From Sepiola atlantica (Eukaryota; Mollusca; Cephalopoda; Sepiida; Sepiolidae), in contig OY744535.1 of assembly GCA_963556195.1 (NCBI GenBank), forward strand, positions 92,132,853 to 92,196,852: 64,000 nucleotides of DNA. Direction: 5' to 3'. The notes under the pieces were generated by a model that made no database searches, was not told the DNA's origin, and worked only from the letters and a program-made list of their open reading frames with translations. The position numbers and the translations under genes are program-made. Positions 55,440-64,000 of this stretch are shown here, piece after piece. The number at the start of each line of letters is the position of its first letter. Position 1 is the stretch's first letter.

Positions 55440-55679
55440 TATAAGATAACAAGATTCAATTAATTCATCTTATCAGCCTATTTCTTTCTTGTTTTTTGTT
55501 CACCGGACTTTGTTATCAGCATCTTGAATCTAAGTCGGATACAAATAATTCATTTATTTTTTTATCTCATTAGAACAACAAGTTGAAGAAAATGACAATG
55601 TATGTTTAGGTCATTGCGGTTACAATACAGAATGCCACCACAAAAATGGCCACCCATAGAATCGTTAGAAAAATTGAAC

Positions 55680-56045
55680 AATGTTTTTCGCAATACAAAC
55701 AGATCTAATGCAAATAAACTTCAGTGGAGTGGCCCCTCGACGTAAATTCAATAGACCAACTCGACAATCAACTAAATCCCATCCATTCACTGTGGAGGTC
55801 CCCAGATGCCGGAGAGCTTTCTACTTAAATAGCTTCTTTCCTTGTGCTGCTGGCCTCTGGAAGTCCCTCCCTGCCCCCTGTTTCCCCGACGGTACTGACA
55901 TGCAGAAATTCAAAACTAATGTAAAAAGACATCTCGCTGCGCAGATCCCAATTTAGGTTGACGCCCCAAACCTTCTTCATGTTTTTCTCAGTTGCCCTTT
56001 ACGTCTACAGTGGCAGCCTGCCTTGTTTGGGGGTGAACTATGTTA
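55680..56045 (+). pseudogene. LINE ORF2 C-terminal fragment
   Basis: Open at 55720-55955: RPTRQSTKSHPFTVEVPRCR, AAGLWKSLPAPCFPDG, then KFKTNVKRHL, the terminal segment of Jockey/CR1-type ORF2. Further tail (YSGSLPCLGVN) follows in another frame to 56045. A related fragment is at 58185-58380. Confidence 0.8.
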
Positions 56046-57039
56046 AAAAAAAGAAATTACTGACCTGCCCACCAGGTTTCAGCCAGGAAGGTCCAACAGT
56101 CTTTGTTTTATCGCGTTTTAATGATATACCCCAAATGTGCACCCCATGTTGATCAATGTTGAGGGCAACCTGGTGCCTCTTAAGGGTTATTTTTGTATCA
56201 AACATTGCGAGAAAAGATTTTGGGTTTTATTAAGGATTCTATGGCTTGATGGCCATCACGACCAAAATTAGAACATTGTGTCAAAAGAGGCGTATGTGAG
56301 AGTTGACTAGGATTTTGCGCATCGCATCCAGATGTGGTTATCAGAAATAAATCAGTTGTTTCGGAATAAAAACGAAGACTGTTGGACATCTATGGCTGAA
56401 ACTTGGGGGACAATTCAGGCATAAAGTGAATTTTATTATAAGTTACAACAGGTGCCATTTTTAAGGGTTACCCTATATTCCAGGTTGTAACAAGAGTTAT
56501 GTCCATTTTTATGACCCAATCAAAAAAATAAAAATCACAATGTACGTAATAGTTAACAAAGTCAACATACTTTCATATACGTTTATTAATGTCACATTTA
56601 TACAGGTCCTAAGTTTTTTGATTTGGGGTTTCGTAAGTCCTTGTTGGTGGCTGAAGACTATTGGCACGTCCAAGTGTTTTTTGTTTTATTATAGCCGGTC
56701 AATGAAATGGGGCATGTTCTCTTGCGAGTTGCTAAGTACTGAACGCTATCTAGTTAATCTTAAGAGATTTTAGGGCAGTGTCGGGCAGACGAAGAGATGA
56801 CGCTGTGAAGAAGAAATAGTGTTTTGAAACAGAATCGACCCCACGCACTTCAGATGACATTGGATAGTTGTGGGGACATTTTGGTGGTTGTCTCATCAAT
56901 AATGGGGGTGATTATGTATCGGTCTCACACTCACCGGACTATAACCTCCCAGGTGTTTTTTTTTTCATTTTAACTTAGTTTATCTAACGAGATCAAAGGG
57001 CCTATTCTTAAGGCTAACACTTGATTTTCCTATGAGTAA
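56046..57039. other. Intergenic sequence, no gene recognised
   Basis: Short open frames (56198-56389 minus, 56540-56773 plus) have no recognisable content. Part may be LINE sequence upstream of, or following, the fragment at 57040. Confidence 0.4.
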
Positions 57040-57657
57040 AATTTATATCCGAGGGCTCTCGTAAGAATAGACGTTGTCCCTTTTAGGGCTGCTATATGTA
57101 CTTCCCTACAGTTTGGTCTTCCCGGGATTGTTTCTAAGTATTTTCTTCGATTTTTTCACTAAACCCGTTGCCTCCACCACAACCGGTATGATTATTTATT
57201 TCATCGAGGGACCATGTTATCTTTAAATCATTTTTGAGATGTTGGTATTTTGTTATTTTTTCCCGTTCGGCTCTATTGAGGTCATGATCATTTAGGACGG
57301 TTACCTCAAAGCAGTTTTTTCTGGTTTGTTCCAGATGACAATGTCTGGTTTGATGGCCTTGTCTTTTATGTATCTGCCCGCCTGTATGTCTTTATCATAG
57401 AACACTGTCACTTTTCCATTCGATGTTATGGGTGAGGGTTCATGTTCCCAGATGTTCAGTGATCTTTCAAGCTGCATCTCGACGCAGATCTTCCAATGTA
57501 GGTATTTACATACTTTGTTGTGGCGGGCAGTGTAATGGCCATCAGTGTAGTTAAAATATTGTCTATAAAAACACCCCCAGACTATTCTTGCACTGAAGAA
57601 GGACATCACAGCTAAAATAAGAACATTGCAAAAAGAAGCATGTGTTGTTGTATTCAT
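57040..57657 (-). pseudogene. R2-like LINE ORF2 C-terminal fragment
   Basis: The reverse strand reads HNKVCKYLHWKICVEM, KPDIVIWNKPEKT, then after a frame change NRAEREKITKYQHLKNDLK and finally a degenerate PGRPNCREVH segment. This is the wording of the C-terminal, restriction-like endonuclease region in R2-type LINEs (PDIVI followed by a K-x-KY block). Frameshifts and stops break it. Confidence 0.75.
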
Positions 57658-57878
57658 GTGTGCATATCACTGAACGCCGGTGAAACAAAGGATGCTGGAA
57701 AGTTGTGACTAAAACTTAGTGGACAGTATTTATTGAGGATGGACGAGTCCAAATGTTCGTCATAGGTACGGCACCATAACAGTTACCATAACCTAACCAA
57801 ATTAAAACAAAAACCTAACACAAACAGATACCTAACCCTAACCCAACCCTACCCTTAATCCTAACCTTATGCATGTCT

Positions 57879-58085
57879 AGACTCGGGAATCTCAACGGAA
57901 TTTCGAACGCAAGGACCGGTGGCACAGTGGATATAGTACTAAGTTAAATTCAATTCTAAGTGATAGTCATCTAAAGGTTAAAGGTTCAATCTTCGATGCG
58001 GGCGATACGAGAAATTGCGAATTACTGCTACCCCCGTAGATTAAATAAAGTGTTCCGTTCGAAATTCCGTCCAGATTCCCGAGTT
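57879..58085 (+). mobile_element. tRNA-derived SINE within short inverted arms
   Basis: Head with GGACCGGTGGCACAGTGGAT (57912; tRNA-like A-box region) and AGGTTCAATCTT (near 57983, B-box). Inverted arms 57879-57908 and 58054-58085 enclose it. A CTGAAGA...CGACCGG hammerhead-like remnant follows at 58090-58130, related to the 40388 foldback. Confidence 0.65.
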
Positions 58086-58184
58086 CGAAGAGATACACCT
58101 GAAGAAGGCCGGAGGTTTTAGCGACCGGATCGTTGTGATGATAACACTCAAGATGAGAAATGAAGTCCGAATAACAAAATTATT

Positions 58185-58380
58185 AGTTATAAATTTCTGC
58201 ATGTCGGCACCGTCGGGGAAACAGGGTACAGGGAGGGAGTTCCAGAGGCCGGCAGCACGAGTAAATAAGCTATTGGAGTAGAAGGCTCCCAGACAGCTGG
58301 GGACCTCCACAGTGAATACATGGGGCTTAGTTAATTGTCGGGTTCATCAATTTTATTTACGTCGATGGGGTTCTAGAGCA
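58185..58380 (-). pseudogene. LINE ORF2 C-terminal fragment
   Basis: Reads VEVPSCLGAFYSNS, AAGLWNSLPVPCFPDGADM, the same tail as 55780-55900 but in the opposite orientation. Only about 45 residues are preserved. Confidence 0.75.
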
Positions 58381-58869
58381 GTGAGTTATCCCACGTTAAA
58401 TGTTGTGAATCACTGACTAAACTTAAAAAGATCTTTTTACGTTAAGCCTAATTGTAACTTTGGACATGTTCATTATATCCGTATGTTTATCGACTCAATA
58501 TTCTATTTTAAACATAAGCATGACTAATCGACTGATGAACAATCTCCCGTATAAACATTCTTGTATGCTATACTTATTTTGTCATTTATATCTGATAATA
58601 ATCGAGCGACCGACTTCGAATGATTATTTAAAACCATAACTTGTTTCCGGTTTATTTTTCTCCCTGGCCGAGGGCACCTCTGACCGGTTCCGATGCCCAT
58701 TTTTTCTTAAAACCTAAGCGTTCAAAATAAAAAGTCATAAGAAATGCTATACTTATGAAAAAAGGCACTTAATAATTTAACAAATTGCAGGTCGACGAAA
58801 GCGATAGGTTGATTGAGTCGCACCAGGGTCATACATTGTAATTGACTGATTCCATCGGGCCGGAGAAGT
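58381..58869. other. Intergenic sequence, no gene seen
   Basis: Nothing recognised. Confidence 0.45.
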
Positions 58870-59522
58870 TAAAGTACGAGTTAGAGTTAGGGTTAGGTTT
58901 AGGGTTAGGGTTAGGGTTAGGTTCGAAATTCTTTTTTGCATGTTTTTCAACAGAGAGAAGCTAATGTTAAAGTTAGAGTTAGAGTTAGGGTTAGGTTTAG
59001 GGTTAGGGTTAGGGTTAGGTTCGAAATTCTTTTTTGCATGTTTTTCAACAGAGAGAAGCTAATGTTAAAGTACGAGTTAGAGTTAGGGTTAGGTTTAGGG
59101 TTAGGGTTAGGGTTAGGTTCGAAATTCTTTTTTGTATGTTTTTCAACGGAGAGAAGCTAAGGTTAATGTTAGAGTTAGAGTTAGGGTTAGGTTTAGGGTT
59201 AGGGTTAGGTTCGAAATTCTTTTTTGTATGTTTTTCAACGGAGAGAAGCTAAGGTTAATGTTAGAGTTAGAGTTAGGGTTAGGTTTAGGGTTAGGTTTAG
59301 GGTTAGGGTTAGGGTTAGGGTTAGGTTCGAAATTCTTTTTTGTATGTTTTTCAACGGAGAGAAGCTAAGGTTAATGTTAGAGTTAGAGTTAGGGTTAGGT
59401 TTAGGGTTAGGGTTAGGGTTAGGTTCGAAATTCTTTTTTGTATGTTTTTCAACGGAGAGAAGCTAAGGTTAATGTTAGAGTTAGAGTTAGGGTAAGGTTT
59501 AGGGTTAGGGTTAGGATTAGGC
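58870..59522. repeat. Composite minisatellite with embedded telomere repeats
   Basis: TTCGAAATTCTTTTTT recurs at 58922, 59020, 59118, 59210, 59326 and 59424. Unit lengths are 98, 98, 92, 116 and 98 bp, differing only in 6-bp steps through the number of TTAGGG repeats. Confidence 0.95.
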
Positions 59523-60100
59523 ACCATTCTAAATTGATCCATGTAGTGGGACCTGGTAACCGATGGACGGACGGCAAACGGACGGACAGATCCTCTCGTA
59601 GCTATCCTAAAACGCATCTCTAAATCAATTTAAAAACTGTAAAACTTTCCTTGCCAAATAAATAAGTTTTAAAAAAAATGAAATTAAAAATAAATACAGA
59701 CAAAAGCAGCGAAAATAAACTTCTTGTGAAAATGTCCAAACATTTCAAAAATGGAATCTGTATTTTTTTTACAAAAAACAAACAAAAACATTTGTCAAAA
59801 CAAAAATGTCGTTAAAAGAAAACTTTATTTATTCAACATCTGCTCGATTGTTTATTTTATTGATTTTTATTCTTCCCAAAAGCAGGATCTTCCAAAAGAG
59901 TTTCCAGTCAAAGCAAATCGTCGTACGCATCTTCCAATCGCCGCCATCCGCTTCGAAAAATAAGATTTCCTTTCGTTCCTTGCAAGATGGAAATGTTTCA
60001 AAGACGGTAAACTTCAGAGAACAATTTCCTCCCGAATTTCTTGGCGGTTATTCTTCATCTTGATCTTCTTTGTCTTTAGTTTCGTTTTTAGCGGACGTTT
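59523..60100. other. Intergenic sequence, no gene seen
   Basis: 59560-59600 (GGACGGACGGCAAACGGACGG) looks like the GGAC-rich end common at LINE 3' ends. Two overlapping short open frames (59751-60063) have no recognisable content. Confidence 0.4.
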
Positions 60101-60347
60101 GCTGCTGCTGCTGCTTCTTCTTCTTCTTCTTCTTCTTCTTCTTCTTTTTCTTCTTCTTCTTTTTATTCTTCTTTTTCTTTTTGTTGTTGTTGTTGTTCTT
60201 CTTTTTCTTCTTCTTCTTTTTATTCTTCTTCTTCTTTTTGTTGTTGTTCTTCTTCTTCCTCTTCTTCTTCATTTTTGTTGTTGTTCTTCTTCTTCTTCTT
60301 CTTCTTCTTTTTCTTTTAATCATCCTCTTCTTCTGCTTCTTCCTCCG

Positions 60348-60404
<57 letters not shown>

Positions 60405-60440
60405 TTCTTTTTCTTCTTCTTCTTCTTCTTCCTCCTCCTA
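60100..60440. repeat. (TTC)n/(TTG)n/(TCA)n trinucleotide block
   Basis: Alternating TTC, TTG and TCA runs. The phase keeps long Leu/Phe/Ser and Lys/Asn open frames alive on both strands; these are not genes. Confidence 0.95.
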
Positions 60441-60524
60441 TTTTACCCGCCCTTTCAGTTTCTACTTTTCTTCATCATAATTTTTTGTTAGTTCTTTTTC
60501 TTCTTTTTTTTTTATTAGAGAATG

Positions 60525-60529
<5 letters not shown>

Positions 60530-60609
<80 letters not shown>
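60530..60609. repeat. (TA)n microsatellite
   Basis: Pure TA tract. Confidence 0.98.
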
Positions 60610-60611
<2 letters not shown>

Positions 60612-60780
60612 GGATACCATCGCAGACTACGAGATTGAATACAATAAGTTGACATCGTATCATACTACTATCTTTTGGAAACCGATAAACCTAAAACTCC
60701 TCAACTAGCATATTGATTTTCGGCATTAAATAAAACAAAAACGATTAGCCTTAAAATAAACCAAATAAACTTAATTATCT

Positions 60781-60842
60781 TTCTTCTTCTTCTTCTTCTT
60801 CTTCTTCTTCTTCTTCTTCTTCTTCTTCTTCTTCTTCTTCAA
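60781..60842. repeat. (TTC)n microsatellite
   Basis: About 20 TTC units. Confidence 0.97.
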
Positions 60843-61537
60843 CTTCTTTTTCGTCTCATTCACGTTCTTGCTTTTTGTCTCGTTCTATTTAATATTCTTT
60901 TGCTCCATCTCTGTCTTTTTCTTCTTTTGTAGCAAAATAAAGTGGCGGGAGTGTCAAAAAAGGATTGTAAATTTCAACATTGCTTTATAATCAGGCAGAA
61001 TGGAATTTTTCAGTTAGAATTCGAGTAAAGCTATGTGTCCCGGTAGTGACGTGACACAGACAGGACGCCGCCAGTCTTACATAGTGAATGAGCAAAGGGA
61101 TCTTTGTCCTTCGACTGAACGACCGAAAAGAGCAGTTGGGATTTCGGATAGTTGTCTCTTGCCCATAAAGGTGCGTGGCGAGGTTATTTTACAGCAAACA
61201 GATTTTTAAACCCCAAATACATTTTTCAATGTTTCTTTAAAATATTAAGATTTTATGAGAGCTGTTATTGAGACGAAGAATACAACGACGGTGAGAAGAG
61301 AAAATGAAAAGTTTGATTGCTTCATCACCACAGAAATAAGACCAGCTGATCCTGTTGACGAAGAGCACGTCATGTGCGGATTGATAAGAAAGCAATGTGA
61401 AGATTGAACACCATTACAGCTAGGCAACACTGACCCAATCGATAACCAATCGCCTCTGCCGTTCGAATTCCATCGGATATCTTATGGACATTTATGCACG
61501 AAAATTATTTTCGGCATTACAAAACCTGAAAAGGGTT

Positions 61538-61538
<1 letters not shown>
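60843..61538. other. Intergenic sequence, no gene seen
   Basis: No recognisable gene; open frames are short. Confidence 0.45.

Positions 61539-61620
<82 letters not shown>
61539..61620. repeat. (ATC)n microsatellite
   Basis: About 27 ATC units. Confidence 0.97.
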
Positions 61621-62045
61621 GAACTCTATCTGGTCCACGAACAGTGCTATGAGAAGCTCGTCCTAGAGATGTGTCAGGATAAAAATACTATATTACTTTC
61701 AAGGTAAATATACTCATTCGATAATTCTGACTATTCAAAAAGAACTTCACTCTCTATATACAACTGGGAACTAACTCATAATAATCAATCACAAACAGTT
61801 AAATGGAATACTATTAGAAAAAGCAGTACCTGCAGCTTCATAAATAAACCCTGTTACTTATGCCTATATGAAAAACTTGAGACAGTTAGATTTAGTTATA
61901 GAGGTAAACACTTAAACAAAAAACACAACACCTCAATTAGAACGATAGATCACACTTTCTTAGTAATTTACATGTAACCTCTAGGATCAATGTTATCATT
62001 AGAAAATAAAATAAAAACTAAAAACAATTCACCCTAACAAAACCC
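61621..62045. other. Intergenic sequence, no gene seen
   Basis: 61975-62060 (CATGTAACCTCTAGGATCAATGTTATC split around 61972) recurs at 62637-62720, flanking the A-rich array. Confidence 0.55.
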
Positions 62046-62640
62046 ACCATTCGATAGTCTATACTAAATTCTCTATAATAATAATAAAAACTAAAATAAA
62101 AACTATATTTACATATAAATTAAAATAAAAAGTAAACTAACCTAAATTAACCTAAAATAAAAATAAAATAAAGAATAAAATAAAACTAAAATAAAAAGTA
62201 AAATAAAAACAAAACTAAAAACTAAACTAAAAACTATATTTACATATAAACTAAACTAAACTAAATAAAATTAAATAAAATAAAATAAAAACTAAAATAA
62301 AATCTAAAATAAAAACCAAACTAAAATAAACTAAACTAAAATAAAAAAAATATATTTACATATAAACTAAACTAAACTAAATAAAACTAGATAAAATAAA
62401 ATAAACTAAACTAAAATAAAAAAAATATATTTACATATAAACTAAACTAAACTAAACTGAAATAAAATTAGATGAAATTAAATAAACTAAAATAAAATAA
62501 AAACTAAAATAAAAACTAAAATAAAAACTATATTTACATATTAACTAAACTAAACTAAACTAAAAACTAAAATAAAAACTATATTTGCATATTAACTAAA
62601 CTAAACTAAAATAAACTAAAATAAAACTATATTTGCATAT
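62046..62640. repeat. A-rich AAACTA/AAATAA array with larger periods
   Basis: ACTAAAATAAA-type words are punctuated by TATATTTACATAT (62104, 62236, 62348, 62426, 62531, 62581), showing a looser higher-order unit of about 50-130 bp. Confidence 0.85.
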
Positions 62641-63198
62641 AACCTCTAGAACCAATATTATCATTAGAAACTAAAAGAAAAAATAAAAACAATTCACCCT
62701 AACCAAACCCATCATTCTCTACTAAATTCCTTATAAATAATTAAAACACGGCAACACTAAAACGAGAGATTTACCGATCAACGCACGTCTTCAGAAAACG
62801 TCAAGATTGATTAAACTATCAAATATTAGGCTGAGACTATTACATAATTACCGAGGAAAATGTTATGAATATATAACAAAATTTGTCAATACCAATTATA
62901 AATGTATATTGCAATATATTAATTTATTCGAAACTTAAAAATAAAATAAATATGCAAATATGCAAAAGCGGGTTTTGTTTGACGGAGTTTAAAGATTACT
63001 ATATATATCTTATACCATTATGTTTAAGTAAGACATAAAGATTTTCATGTTAGGAAAGATTCGTATTTATTCATAGTTAGATTCGATTAGATTGGAATAT
63101 AAGAATAGCTAAATTATTTCGCAATGTATTTATTATGTTCAAAAAATTGTGACTTATTGGAAGACCGACAGACAGACGGACACAGTCTATATTTATAT
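62641..63198. other. AT-rich sequence, no gene seen
   Basis: Includes GACCGACAGACAGACGGACAC (63162), a sequence style common at LINE 3' ends. Confidence 0.4.
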
Positions 63199-63582
63199 TC
63201 CATGATAAATGCCAGTATACTGAAATCATATGCCTTTAATAGGGTTAAGATGAACATTCATATACACTAAATGTACAAAAGCAAGGAAATTCCCAAATGT
63301 TTACATTTTTATTGTCATTAAGGGTATGCGAGCACAACAGGGCTATGTATTTTACTGCTAGGAATTTTTCTTCAGCGCACCCCACACACTTCATCCACTC
63401 ATGCATACAAATTTATACTGTAGTGATGTGATAATGAAATGGTTTGGTTGATATGTAGTCATACCCTTAATGACAATAAAAGTGTAAAAAATTGGGAATT
63501 TCCTTGCTTTTGTGTATATGAATTTTCATCTTAACCCTATTAAGGGCATATGATTTCAGTATACTTGCAATTTTTCATGGAA
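63199..63582. repeat. Foldback element, about 125-bp arms
   Basis: Arms 63199-63328 and 63460-63582 are inverted copies (CATACCCTTAATGACAATAAAA at 63460) around a 131-bp loop. No open frame, no (TA)n at the edges. Confidence 0.92.
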
Positions 63583-64000
63583 TGTCACTACTTTTTTTGG
63601 AATTTTCTGGAAAACCAAGGTATATGGTAAACTGAAATTAAAATGCCATCAACTAGACCCTAGAACCTCTATCTCTGCCAAAAATCAGCTGAATCCATCA
63701 AATAGTTGATGAGATACAGGATGGCACATACGTACGTACAGATAACATAATTTCATGATTGAACTTTCTGGATCTCTAGGTTGCCTTGACTAATGATGCT
63801 GAAATTCTACACACTTATAGAACCTATCAAATAAAAATTTTGTGCAAAGTTTAAACTAATTTGGTTTATTGGTTTTTGAGGTATGATTGATCAAATAAAT
63901 GAGATTTCCAGCATAGACCATTCGTGAGTCTTTAAGGGATAGAGCGCTCTCGCGTCTCCCTTGATTAGACTAGCTGGCTTCGTCCGCTAGCTCTCGCTTC
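63583..64000. other. Sequence to window end, no gene recognised
   Basis: Wording such as CAGCTGAATCCATCAAATAGTTGATGAGATACAGG (split near 63686) and GTACGTACGTACAG is of the kind found in LINE 3' untranslated regions, but I cannot assign it. Confidence 0.4.

Noticed and set aside
60048..60491. Lys/Asn-rich and Leu/Phe-rich open frames over the TTC/TTG/TCA block
   Set aside because: Overlapping frames on both strands arise from the trinucleotide runs; no domain or start context supports them.

Overview
This is a eukaryotic, probably invertebrate, genomic window made almost entirely of mobile and repetitive DNA; I see no host protein-coding gene. The element types (BEL/Pao and Gypsy LTR retrotransposons, non-LTR retrotransposon tails, a mariner, tRNA-derived SINEs), the TTAGGG-type telomere-like arrays and the very dense (TA)n microsatellites fit a lophotrochozoan such as a mollusc. 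A cephalopod is plausible, but this is inference from repeat style only.

Bases 1-23024 are a tandem array of a roughly 1 kb non-coding unit broken up by four LTR-element insertions. Because several uninterrupted units survive, the empty target sites can be read directly. The insertions are: a full-length BEL/Pao element on the minus strand (122-6300, one 1791-residue open frame ending in a PHD finger, LTRs differing at about one base); a Gypsy-class element on the minus strand (7043-12842, 4-bp target duplication, gag with a CCCH zinc finger, pol split by one in-frame TAG); a 1.18 kb solo-LTR-like insertion (15074-16254, 4-bp target duplication); and a Gypsy element on the plus strand (17677-22341, 5-bp target duplication, intact pol, broken gag).

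Bases 23025-64000 hold about 35 (TA)n tracts, many minisatellites, telomere-like arrays at 30593-31045, 46330-47446 and 58870-59522, decayed LINE tails, a dead mariner (42630-43900), a U2 snRNA-derived repeat (29341-29642) and tRNA-derived SINEs.

The most interesting layer is a set of small TA-bounded elements, many organised as inverted pairs (foldbacks), which repeatedly carry hammerhead ribozyme motifs. At least four sequence-unrelated versions keep the conserved core (CTGATGA ... GAAA ... NUH) while stems I, II and III change on both sides so as to stay paired: stem II is GAGC/GCTC at 27511, GTCC/GGAC at 49994, GGCT/AGCC at 25682 and AAGAT/ATCTT at 53708. Such ribozymes are known from Penelope-like retroelements and retrozymes. 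Here they sit in non-coding, TA-bounded, often palindromic units and at the 3' side of tRNA-derived SINEs, and fossil cores also lie inside the tandem array of the first 23 kb. This looks like a non-autonomous retroelement system sharing one self-cleaving module.
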